Positions 1 to 5,845 of a stretch of 5,943 nucleotides of DNA are shown here, piece by piece. Numbering within the stretch: the stretch's first letter is position 1; the number at the start of each line of letters is the position of its first letter. The stretch spans positions 1-5,943 of the forward strand of contig JAKEIF010000047.1 of assembly GCA_022545875.1 (NCBI GenBank), read 5' to 3'. The translations under genes and the position numbers were made by a program. Below the pieces are notes generated by a model. It ran no database searches and was not told where the DNA came from. It saw only the letters and a list, made by a program, of their open reading frames with translations. The stretch comes from Nitrososphaera sp. GTDB taxonomy: Archaea > Thermoproteota > Nitrososphaeria > Nitrososphaerales > Nitrososphaeraceae.

Positions 1-1
1 A

Positions 2-2044
2 ATGCGCCAGATGGACAGGCAAAAGTTCCTCGACCTGTGCAAGGGGGCGCTTGACGACTTGGAGGCCGAGATGATCCAGATAATGAAGAGCATGGGGTTA
101 TCTGGGAATTTTCGCCAGTATTACAGGACCGACTCTGACGAATACCGGGCGCTGACACAGAGCACATTTATCGAGCTATGGAAGCGCGGGTTGGTCTACC
201 TTGCAAACAGGCCAAACAACTATTGTCCGGATTGCGGAACGACAATAGCTGACGCGGAAATCATTCATGACGAAATTCCGACAAAGCTAGTATACATGAA
301 GTTCAAAGTAAAGGAAACCGGAGACACCATAATCATTGCATCTACAAGGCCCGAGCTCCTCTTTGCATGCCAGGCGGTTATAGTAAACCCGGAAGACGAC
401 AGGTACAAATCACTTCATGGAAAGCATGCGGTTCTTCCACTTTTCAATAGGGATGTCGAAATACGGCCCCACCATTCAGCCAAGCCTGAATTTGGCTCCG
501 GCGCGGTGATGGTCTGCAGCTACGGTGACCAGAACGATGTTCAGGTCTTTCGAGAACTCGGGCTCAAGGAAATAGTCGCGCTCAACGAAAACGGCATAAC
601 CACTCCTGAAGCCGGCCCGTACCAGGGGCTGCGCGTGAATCAGGCACGCAACAAGGTAATCGAGGACCTCGGCACTTCGCAGCTGATGGAAAAGCAGGAG
701 AGCATCATGCACAGGACGCCCCTCTGCGAGCGCAGCAAGACTCCTATCGAGATAATCCCGTTGCAGGACTATTACGTCAAGCAGCTAGAGTTTGTCCCGC
801 AGCTGCGCGAGCTGGCCTACAAGCTAAAGTTCCATCCTGACATGCACAGGCAGATCCTCCTCAACTGGCTTGACTCTGTGGCGATCGACTGGCCTGTTTC
901 GAGGCGCAGGTTCTACGGGACAGAGATCCCGATATGGTACTGCAACAATTGCAAGGAGCCGAACCTTCCGCCGGCAGGCAGGTACTACAGGCCCTGGAAG
1001 GAAAAGCCCCCGTTCGAATCCTGCGAGAAATGCGGAGGAACAGAGTTCAGCGGAGAAGAGAGGACCTTTGATACGTGGATGGACTCGAGTATTTCGCCTC
1101 TCTATGTCACCGGCTATGGAAGAGACAAGGATCTCTTTGACTATGCTTACCCTGCGGCGGTGCGACCGCAGGCAAAGGACATCATCAGGACGTGGCTCCA
1201 TTACACGATGCTCCGCTGCGTGCAGCTGACAGACAAGATGCCGTGGACGGATGCGTGGATAATGGGCTACGGAGTGGATGAAAAGGGAGAAAAGATGAGC
1301 AAGAGCAAGGGCAATGTAATCGACCCGTTTCCAATCATACAGAAATATGGCGCCGACACGTTCCGGTTCTGGTCTGCAAGCGAGGCAAACCTTGGCTATG
1401 ATTTTCGGTGCTCCGAGCAGAGGATAGCTGGCTCGCAAAAATTCCTCTCAAAACTCTGGAACGTCGGGAGGTTGCTTTCGTCTTTTCCAGTTGTTTTGGA
1501 AAAGCCGGAGGCGCTTGAAGCATCTGACAGGTGGATACTGGGCGAGCTTGCCAAGCTGGAGCAGGAATGCAGGCGCGGATACGAAGAATACAACTTTTTT
1601 GTCCCTGCAAACGCAATCAGGGATTTTACCTGGAATATTTTTGCTCCGCACTATGTCGAGATGGTCAAGGGCAGGGTTTATTCACCCGGGAACGAGCAAG
1701 GCCACAAATCCGCAATTTACACCCTGCACCGGTGCCTTTCCGGCATGCTGCTCCTGATCGCCCCCATTACGCCGTTTATTTCAGACGAGCTCTGGACAAA
1801 GATCTACTCTGAAAAAAGCGTGCACCTGCAAAAGATGTACCGCGATGAAGAATCTGACGCAGAGATGGCGCACTTTACAAAACAGATAACCGAATTCAAT
1901 TCGCGTGTCTGGAACAAAAAGAAGGAGACCTTGAAGGACGGCAAGCCCCTCTCGCTAAAGGACCCCATAGATATTGCGGTCCCTGACGAACTCGCCCTGT
2001 TCAAGGACGATCTCAGGGCAATGCACAACCTGACCTCGACATGA
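2..2044 (+). CDS. valS: Valyl-tRNA synthetase, archaeal type, 5' end cut by window
   Basis: Class I aminoacyl-tRNA synthetase that charges tRNA-Val with valine in the cytoplasm. The 680 visible residues contain, in order: a C75-x2-C78 pair; the CP1 editing domain with STRPELL (canonical TTRPETL) and GSGAVMVCSYGDQNDV, the archaeal ValRS form of the editing pocket with its Asp; a second cysteine set, C314-x2-C317 and C341-x2-C344, probably a zinc ribbon; the catalytic loop KMSKS at about 431-435; and a helical anticodon-binding domain from about residue 480 to 620. The HIGH motif is absent, so roughly 100 N-terminal residues lie upstream. The first ATG, at base 2, is internal and not the true start. 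The stop overlaps the next gene's start as ATGA, suggesting co-transcription and coupled translation. No frameshift or missing core motif is seen in the visible part. IleRS and LeuRS are less likely, given the editing motif and the short C-terminus. Confidence 0.96.
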   Translation: MRQMDRQKFLDLCKGALDDLEAEMIQIMKSMGLSGNFRQYYRTDSDEYRALTQSTFIELWKRGLVYLANRPNNYCPDCGTTIADAEIIHDEIPTKLVYMKFKVKETGDTIIIASTRPELLFACQAVIVNPEDDRYKSLHGKHAVLPLFNRDVEIRPHHSAKPEFGSGAVMVCSYGDQNDVQVFRELGLKEIVALNENGITTPEAGPYQGLRVNQARNKVIEDLGTSQLMEKQESIMHRTPLCERSKTPIEIIPLQDYYVKQLEFVPQLRELAYKLKFHPDMHRQILLNWLDSVAIDWPVSRRRFYGTEIPIWYCNNCKEPNLPPAGRYYRPWKEKPPFESCEKCGGTEFSGEERTFDTWMDSSISPLYVTGYGRDKDLFDYAYPAAVRPQAKDIIRTWLHYTMLRCVQLTDKMPWTDAWIMGYGVDEKGEKMSKSKGNVIDPFPIIQKYGADTFRFWSASEANLGYDFRCSEQRIAGSQKFLSKLWNVGRLLSSFPVVLEKPEALEASDRWILGELAKLEQECRRGYEEYNFFVPANAIRDFTWNIFAPHYVEMVKGRVYSPGNEQGHKSAIYTLHRCLSGMLLLIAPITPFISDELWTKIYSEKSVHLQKMYRDEESDAEMAHFTKQITEFNSRVWNKKKETLKDGKPLSLKDPIDIAVPDELALFKDDLRAMHNLTST

Positions 2045-3045
2045 GAGCCGTCCCGTTCTTTTCGCATGGGTCTGCAGATGTGCTCGAGTATCGCGATGAC
2101 TTTAACGATCCAGCTGCTGGCAGGAATGAGGTGATAATAGACATTGATTACTGCGGAGTCAACCATCTTGACATTTGGACTCGCCTGGGCATTTCGGGAA
2201 AAGTGATCAGGTTGCCGCACGTGTGTGGCTGCGACATAGTGGGCAGTGCAAAGTCAAGGGAGAGCGTAATGGTCTACCCCGGGATCTCGTGCGGAAGGTG
2301 CACCTATTGCAAAGCAGGCAGAGAAAACTTGTGCAAATATTTTGCGATAATAGGCGGCATGAGCGATTATGACGGCGGCTATGCAGAGCAGGTGGCGGTT
2401 CCTGCAAGAAATATTATCAAATTGCCGCCGTCGATAAAGCCAGAAGTTGCCGCTACGCTGGCCGTCTCCTATCTGACAGCATGGAACATGCTGACTACAA
2501 ACAATGCAGGAAAGGGCAAAACTGTTTTGGTTTACGGTGCTTCAAGTGGTGTCGGGATGGCAGCTATCCAGCTGGCCAAGGCGCTCGGCGCAACTGTAAT
2601 TGCCACTGTCTCAAGCGAAGAGAAGCATGCGTTTGGGGAAAGGCTAGGCGCTGACCATATCATTGACAGGAACAAAGAAAACATTGCCGAAGCTGCAACT
2701 GAATTTTCAAAAGACGGAGTGGATATTGCGGTTGACCATGCGGGCGCCGCGACTTGGCAGACCAGCATTTCCGCGCTAAAGCCGGGGGGCAGAATGGCGG
2801 TATGCGGCATGACTTCTGGAAATGACGCGACCGTCCCAGTAAGGATGTTCTACACCAAGCAAATAGTAATGACCGGCGCACTTCTTGGAACAAGGCGCCA
2901 GCTCAATGAGCTGCTCAACTTTGTAGTAAAGAAAAAGATCCAGCCTGTCATCGACTCCATAATGCCTCTGCAACAGGCATCGAAGGCGCACAAAAAGATG
3001 GAGGCAGGGGAGCACATGGGAAAGATTCTACTAAAGTGCCGCTAG
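2041..3045 (+). CDS. Zinc-binding MDR-family dehydrogenase / quinone oxidoreductase-like protein
   Basis: Cytoplasmic medium-chain dehydrogenase/reductase of 334 residues, about normal for the family. An N-terminal GroES-like domain (about 1-120) is followed by a Rossmann domain with YGASSGVG at 165-172. The second strand ends in TVSSEEK with no acidic residue, which favours NADPH over NADH. Four cysteines, C84, C87, C90 and C98 (GISCGRCTYC...LC), form the structural zinc lobe. The catalytic zinc site looks lost: the usual Cys of the GxC-x-x-D motif is Asn41 (GVNHLD, as in quinone oxidoreductases), and the usual GHE/GSD is GCD with C64. The segment between GCDIVG and PGISC is about ten residues shorter than I expect and lacks the usual VG...GDRV stretch. 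The start overlaps the valS stop (ATGA). The 3' end shares CTAG with a convergent gene. Substrate is unknown; enoyl/acryloyl-CoA reduction and quinone or enone reduction are both possible. Confidence 0.88.
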   Translation: MRAVPFFSHGSADVLEYRDDFNDPAAGRNEVIIDIDYCGVNHLDIWTRLGISGKVIRLPHVCGCDIVGSAKSRESVMVYPGISCGRCTYCKAGRENLCKYFAIIGGMSDYDGGYAEQVAVPARNIIKLPPSIKPEVAATLAVSYLTAWNMLTTNNAGKGKTVLVYGASSGVGMAAIQLAKALGATVIATVSSEEKHAFGERLGADHIIDRNKENIAEAATEFSKDGVDIAVDHAGAATWQTSISALKPGGRMAVCGMTSGNDATVPVRMFYTKQIVMTGALLGTRRQLNELLNFVVKKKIQPVIDSIMPLQQASKAHKKMEAGEHMGKILLKCR

Positions 3046-3407
3046 ACCTTGCCATCAATTGCTTCTAGCGTGTCGTCTGCAATGTCCATTGCAGTATGCG
3101 AATCAAGGTTGGGCTCCAGCGTCAGAAGCAGAATCTTATCGTTCAGGTAAAAGGTCAGCACCGACACCTTCTCCCGCTCTACGTATGCAAACCTCGCCCT
3201 CCCCATCGAAGTGTCAAACCGCTCCCGCATGGACTTGCGGAGTGCCGTCTGGGTAAGGAATAGCTCCTCGTCGGTCTCGTTCACCATAGAGTTTATCCCT
3301 TCGCGCATTCCTCCTGCTACGATCGATCCCGAATTGTCTATTACGCCTGCGTACCTGATGTCATCATTTAGCGCAAAAACGCGCTCGCAGAGTTTGGCGA
3401 AATCCAT
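3042..3407 (-). CDS. Hypothetical protein, 121 residues, possibly a thaumarchaeal DUF family
   Basis: Soluble 121-residue protein with no signal peptide or membrane segment. It alternates short hydrophobic strands (YAGVIDNSGSIVAGG at about 19-33, VSVLTFYL near 81-88, KILLLTLEP near 91-99) with a charged helix (about 46-64) and an acidic C-terminal helix. The early GVIDNSGSIVAGG strand-turn-strand resembles the start of profilin-like or roadblock-type small domains, but this is a visual likeness only. Short proteins of this style are common in Nitrososphaeria; I recall a family named DUF6659 that may match, unverified. Only one cysteine (C7) is present, so no metal site is suggested. The start was chosen because an AT-rich block lies about 25-38 bases upstream, fitting a leaderless transcript. 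Its stop overlaps the convergent dehydrogenase stop by four bases. Confidence 0.8.
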   Translation of the reverse strand: MDFAKLCERVFALNDDIRYAGVIDNSGSIVAGGMREGINSMVNETDEELFLTQTALRKSMRERFDTSMGRARFAYVEREKVSVLTFYLNDKILLLTLEPNLDSHTAMDIADDTLEAIDGKV

Positions 3408-3430
3408 ACGCCTTCTTACCTGCAGGCTTG

Positions 3431-3445
3431 TTTATTGGTTTATTG
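3431..3445. promoter_or_regulatory. Candidate bidirectional TATA region
   Basis: The block TTTATTGGTTTATTG is the most AT-rich stretch in the 77-base divergent gap between the 121-residue gene (-) and the 49-residue gene (+). It contains a direct repeat, TTTATTG twice, eight bases apart. Read leftward it places a TATA-like box about 25-38 bases before the minus gene's ATG, as for a leaderless transcript. Read rightward it would start RNA near 3460, leaving a short leader that includes GGAG at 3467-3470, 14 bases before the ATG, which is too far for a strong ribosome site. Assigned from position and composition only. Confidence 0.4.
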
Positions 3446-3484
3446 TCCTGAACCCATATTAGCAGCGGAGTGCATTTGAATACA

Positions 3485-3634
3485 ATGAGCACCGAACGTA
3501 AAAGGCCGTTGAAGCGAGACCAGGCGCTAAACGATGCGACTGGCGGCAGGCTGGGCGAAGAGCCGCGGCCGGATCCATACCCTGAAGGCGATCCGCGTAG
3601 AGAAGCGGCGCGCAGAAAATCAAGGCGCCTCTAG
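3485..3634 (+). CDS. Small basic, probably disordered protein, 49 residues
   Basis: Short open frame ATG to TAG in a gap otherwise lacking genes. The product is highly charged, with 11 Arg and 3 Lys against 9 Asp/Glu, plus many Pro and Gly and only one aromatic residue. It starts MSTERKRPLKRDQ, has a central GGRLGEEPRPDPYPEGDP stretch and ends in an Arg-rich helix-like tail. There are no Cys, hydrophobic core or membrane segment, so it is likely unfolded alone and could bind nucleic acid or a partner. Codons look like those of the neighbours (GCG, AGG, CCG, GGC), supporting real coding, and the frame fills most of the gap. No family is recognised. The stop abuts an inverted repeat in front of the next gene. 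It could still be a chance frame. Confidence 0.6.
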   Translation: MSTERKRPLKRDQALNDATGGRLGEEPRPDPYPEGDPRREAARRKSRRL

Positions 3635-3659
3635 GCAGAACGACTTATCTAGTTCCGCC
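3634..3659 (+). promoter_or_regulatory. Inverted repeat centred on TATA-like box, candidate promoter/operator
   Basis: Arms GGCAGAAC (3634-3641) and GTTCCGCC (3652-3659) pair over 7 of 8 positions around the ten-base core gacttatcta. The AT-rich TTATCTA in the core is centred about 26 bases before the ATG of the diiron protein gene, the normal TATA-to-start distance for leaderless archaeal mRNA. A factor bound to the dyad would cover the TATA box, so repression is plausible. The same sequence in RNA could form a small hairpin just after the 49-residue gene's stop, so a terminator role is the alternative. There is no T-run after it. Confidence 0.45.
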
Positions 3660-3672
3660 TCGATAATGCCCC

Positions 3673-4446
3673 ATGCCCGAAGTCAGCAGGAAGGTTCTCG
3701 CTAACAAAGACGTCAGGACAGAAATCTCTGAAATCAAGGATGGCATTTACAGGATATCCGGCTTTGCAAAAGACTTTGGGATAACATACAACCAGTTTCT
3801 TATCAACGACGAAAAGCCAACTCTGATTCACACAGGCCCCGTGGGGATGTACGAGCAAGTAGAGGCTAGGGTCAAGGAGGTAATACCGCTTGAGCGACTG
3901 TCCCACGTGGCCTTTCTCCATTTTGAAAGCGACGAATGGGGAGGAATGGAATTCCTGAAAGCTCCCAACACCAAACTTTTGTGCAGCGACCTGAGCTCAA
4001 CTCTAAACCTCACCGGCTGGTACAACATCCCGGCTGACCACATTTCGTTCTGGGAGAACGAAACTCTGAAGACCGGCAAGAGGACATTTCGTTTCTTGAT
4101 GACTCCACACGTGCACCACTGGGATAGCATGATGATGTTTGAAGAGACGACAAAGTCGTTGTTCCCATCAGATCTCTTTATCCAGCCGGGAAACAACAAG
4201 CCGGTGATTTCCGAGGATTTGTCGGAGAGCATGATCGGCCTTTACCGGGGTGCAGGCATTTTTGCCAGCGAGCAGCCCGTAAGGCAGACCGTAAAAAGGC
4301 TTGAGCGTCTAAAGCCGGAAATGGTCTATCCGATGCACGGCTCGTGCTTTGACGGATCGCTGTTTGGGCGTTACGCCGACGCTCTGGAGAATAATGACTT
4401 TGCGTTCTCTGGGCTGCTATTGGGCAAAAAACTTGAAATCGGCTAG
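3673..4446 (+). CDS. Metallo-beta-lactamase-fold diiron protein (flavodiiron/ODP type, no flavodoxin domain)
   Basis: The 257-residue protein matches the diiron half of flavodiiron proteins (FprA/ROO, O2 or NO reductases) and stand-alone ODP oxygen-binding domains. Expected metal ligands are visible: H83, E85 and D87 in LHFESDEWGG, H149 in HHWDSMMMF (family HWPDSM, here without the Pro), bridging D167 in LFPSDLF, and H222 in YPMHGS. The position after D87, normally His in HxExDH, is E88. There is no C-terminal flavodoxin or rubredoxin domain, so an FMN donor would have to come from elsewhere, or the protein senses or binds O2/NO instead of reducing it. It is cytoplasmic with no signal peptide. 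The ATG at 3673 fits the family start; an ATG at 3666 is out of frame. A TATA-like dyad lies 26 bases upstream. The last four bases are shared with a convergent gene. A hydrolase role is less likely but not excluded. Confidence 0.88.
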   Translation: MPEVSRKVLANKDVRTEISEIKDGIYRISGFAKDFGITYNQFLINDEKPTLIHTGPVGMYEQVEARVKEVIPLERLSHVAFLHFESDEWGGMEFLKAPNTKLLCSDLSSTLNLTGWYNIPADHISFWENETLKTGKRTFRFLMTPHVHHWDSMMMFEETTKSLFPSDLFIQPGNNKPVISEDLSESMIGLYRGAGIFASEQPVRQTVKRLERLKPEMVYPMHGSCFDGSLFGRYADALENNDFAFSGLLLGKKLEIG

Positions 4447-4574
4447 TGCCTATGCGTAGTATCCTGAATCTTCTCGCAGCTGTCGCAGACCCATGACATG
4501 GACTCTTTGCATGTGGCGCAATGGACAGTTGCGCTCATTATCCCTCCGCAAGACCTGCATGACGGGCTGTGCAT
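4443..4574 (-). CDS. Cys-rich miniprotein with three CxxC pairs, putative zinc binder
   Basis: A 43-residue frame with three CxxC pairs: C6-C9 (CRSCGGIM), C19-C22 (HCATCKES) and C30-C33 (VCDSCEK), spaced 13 and 11 residues apart, with H18 next to the second pair and a His-rich tail (THRH). Six ordered cysteines in 43 residues are very unlikely by chance and point to a zinc-ribbon or treble-clef-like fold, or to metal or redox handling. No named family is recognised. The ATG at 4574 starts just before the first pair; the frame stays open to 4620, with a TTG at 4604 as a weaker alternative. It follows the F420-type oxidoreductase gene on the same strand after 109 bases, and its stop overlaps the stop of the convergent diiron gene. 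A 60-codon frame on the other strand here is judged a shadow. Confidence 0.75.
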   Translation of the reverse strand: MHSPSCRSCGGIMSATVHCATCKESMSWVCDSCEKIQDTTHRH

Positions 4575-4635
4575 GCGTGCAATTGGGCGCGCCGGCGCTA
4601 TCAAGCTTGTTGAGCACTAGTCCTGCCTTTTCCCA

Positions 4636-4648
4636 AATGATATTGATT
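4636..4648 (-). promoter_or_regulatory. Weak candidate TATA region for the CxxC miniprotein gene
   Basis: The only AT-rich stretch in the 4575-4683 gap reads AATCAATATCATT on the minus strand. It would start RNA near 4612-4615, leaving a leader of about 40 bases that includes a GC-rich palindromic patch (GGCGCGCC at 4586-4593 overlapping GCCGGC at 4591-4596). Supported only by composition and spacing; read-through from the upstream gene is also possible. Confidence 0.25.
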
Positions 4649-4683
4649 GCTCATGCGCTGCCATTACTCGCCTGATGGCGGCG

Positions 4684-5058
4684 TCATTGGTCCTTTGCCC
4701 GGATTTTTAGGACTGCATACGTTTTTCCTCGCAAAAAGGCAGTAGTCATGGCATAAATGATGCCGTATTTTTTCTTGAGAAGACGATACACATCTTTAGT
4801 TTCCTCGGCCGGCGCCACGCTTGCCTCGCCGCTGATCCACTCGCCCCGGACATTGCCTCTGAAGTCGCATGGCGCTATTTTGACAGACGGGTTGTTCCGT
4901 ATCCGCTTGAATTTCCCGGTGGAAACTGCTGTCCGAGCATAAAGAAGGTCATTAATCTCTACAAACCATACCGGCGTCCTTACCGGCTGGCCACTCCTCC
5001 TGTAGCTTTCAATGTTTAGGTATTTTTGGCCTTGGAACTGGGCAAGTAGACCGCCCAT
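4684..5058 (-). CDS. PPOX-class F420-dependent oxidoreductase (split beta-barrel flavoprotein)
   Basis: The 124-residue protein matches the small pyridoxamine-phosphate-oxidase-like family that binds deazaflavin F420 (FDOR-B type, resembling TIGR03666). Family landmarks follow in order: FQGQKYLNIESYRRSG (8-23), PVRTPVWFVE (25-34), LYARTAVSTGKFKRIRNNP (39-57) with the Ser/Thr-Gly-Lys and Arg residues that usually contact the cofactor phosphate, and VKIAPCDFRGNVRGEW (59-74). Length is about normal and no key motif is missing. These proteins are cytoplasmic dimers that reduce varied substrates with F420H2; the substrate here is unknown. Ammonia-oxidising thaumarchaea make F420, which fits. The ATG was chosen from the family start and from a TATA-like TTTAATT about 26 bases upstream. 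FMN or heme binding, seen in relatives, is the alternative. Confidence 0.88.
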   Translation of the reverse strand: MGGLLAQFQGQKYLNIESYRRSGQPVRTPVWFVEINDLLYARTAVSTGKFKRIRNNPSVKIAPCDFRGNVRGEWISGEASVAPAEETKDVYRLLKKKYGIIYAMTTAFLRGKTYAVLKIRAKDQ

Positions 5059-5080
5059 AAACTACTACACTCGGCCACGG

Positions 5081-5088
5081 AATTAAAG
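5081..5088 (-). promoter_or_regulatory. Candidate TATA box for the F420-type oxidoreductase gene
   Basis: CTTTAATT on the minus strand is centred about 26 bases before the ATG at 5058, fitting a leaderless transcript. It overlaps the TAA stop (5083-5085) of the upstream orphan gene, so one gene's end serves as the next gene's promoter. Confidence 0.5.
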
Positions 5089-5781
5089 CGTTGCATGCTG
5101 GCCCATTGAAAACCTCATCCCGGCTCTCGTCGTGCCCTCAGACACTCCATACGAAAGATAGCCCCGGACGGCAGGCGGGTTGTTGAACCTAATTGGGTAG
5201 CTTTCAGCCCAGCTGTCCTTATCCGGTACGAGCCCGTCGTAAGGGATGTAGCTGATCCCCTGACCATCTGCAAATCCTGCCATTAGTTCAGAGACGGTGA
5301 CCCCGTGGCGAACAGGAAAAGGCAAGTTGCCCGACTTGTTCCACCATTCTATTCCGGTGAACTGGCTACCGCCTTCAAAGGCAATCCCGGACGCACTCAA
5401 AGTGAATTCCTCGCTCTGGCCAGTCATTCTGTCTGTTAGAACATAATCGATAGCCTTCTTGTCCTTTCGAAATATTATCTGCCTGAGGTAGGTGTGGCCA
5501 ACTGCCGGAACCACTGCTGTAAACTTGTAGCGGTTCTTGCCGGCAAAAATCGCCCAAAAGTTATCCCTGTCGTTGAACTGGCAGATCAGGTTGAGCTCTA
5601 CCGGCACACTGCCTTTTCTATCAAACACTTCTAGGAGGTAAAGCATCCAAGACTTGTCCGGGATCCTGTTGCCCCGGTCATCCAAAATGGTGATTGCATC
5701 AGCTACAGACATGACTCCGGGCGGCAGAGAAGCCCTTCCCTGCATCACGCACAGGGAGCCAACCCAAAAGTGGTTCGCCAT
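5083..5781 (-). CDS. Hypothetical protein, 232 residues, no family recognised
   Basis: I do not recognise this protein. It is soluble, with no signal peptide or membrane segment. It has six Trp (W6, W45, W76, W146, W147, W191), many Tyr, Phe and Gly, and short alternating strands such as KFTAVVPAVG and YLRQIIFRK (about 86-106), suggesting a mostly beta fold, possibly a sandwich; a lectin-like fold is a guess. The middle reads like polar beta hairpins (DYVLTDRMTGQSEEFTL at about 112-128). The C-terminal third is Gly-, Pro- and Asp-rich (YIPYDGLVPDKDSW, NNPPAVRGYLSYG). Two Cys (C11, C67) do not form a motif. The start is taken as ATG at 5781; a TTG codon directly before it is a less likely start. 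AT-rich sequence lies about 25 bases upstream. Codon use resembles its neighbours. The frame length and composition support real coding. Confidence 0.78.
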   Translation of the reverse strand: MANHFWVGSLCVMQGRASLPPGVMSVADAITILDDRGNRIPDKSWMLYLLEVFDRKGSVPVELNLICQFNDRDNFWAIFAGKNRYKFTAVVPAVGHTYLRQIIFRKDKKAIDYVLTDRMTGQSEEFTLSASGIAFEGGSQFTGIEWWNKSGNLPFPVRHGVTVSELMAGFADGQGISYIPYDGLVPDKDSWAESYPIRFNNPPAVRGYLSYGVSEGTTRAGMRFSMGQHATL

Positions 5782-5793
5782 CAAAGCTGATTG

Positions 5794-5810
5794 GTATTAA
5801 TGCAATATCT
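5794..5810 (-). promoter_or_regulatory. Candidate TATA region for the 232-residue orphan gene
   Basis: The minus strand reads AGATATTGCATTAATAC. Its AGATATTG half (5803-5810) is centred about 25 bases before the ATG at 5781, the leaderless spacing; the TTAATA half is closer and may instead be part of the initiation region. Positional evidence only. Confidence 0.4.
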
Positions 5811-5833
5811 CACGTTTGATAGCAATGATAATG

Positions 5834-5838
5834 AAAAA
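5834..5838 (-). terminator. Short T-run, weak candidate terminator
   Basis: TTTTT on the minus strand begins eight bases after the TGA of the small CxxC gene and follows a GC-rich CGCGCGG. Archaeal termination commonly uses T-runs without strong hairpins; five Ts alone are weak support. Confidence 0.3.
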
Positions 5839-5845
5839 CCGCGCG

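Noticed and set aside
824..1438. 204-codon open frame antisense to valS
   Set aside because: It lies wholly inside conserved valS coding sequence, has no recognisable domain, is very rich in Arg, Pro and Leu, and is best explained as a by-product of valS codon use.
1804..2220. 138-codon minus-strand frame across the valS/dehydrogenase junction
   Set aside because: It overlaps two well-supported genes and its product shows no family features.
2218..2285. Frameshift as the cause of the short loop in the dehydrogenase
   Set aside because: The frame continues into the zinc lobe without interruption and the short segment has normal codons, so an in-frame deletion or lineage difference is more likely.
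3211..3462. 83-codon plus-strand frame opposite the 121-residue gene
   Set aside because: It is a shadow of the minus gene and runs through its promoter, with no domain signal.
4586..4598. GC-rich palindromic patch as a terminator or recombination site
   Set aside because: It is too short, has no T-run, and lies in the presumed leader of the CxxC gene; no partner copy was seen in the window.
4493..4675. 60-codon plus-strand frame after the diiron gene
   Set aside because: It is antisense to the triple-CxxC frame and has scattered Cys and Leu without a motif; the minus-strand frame explains the region far better.
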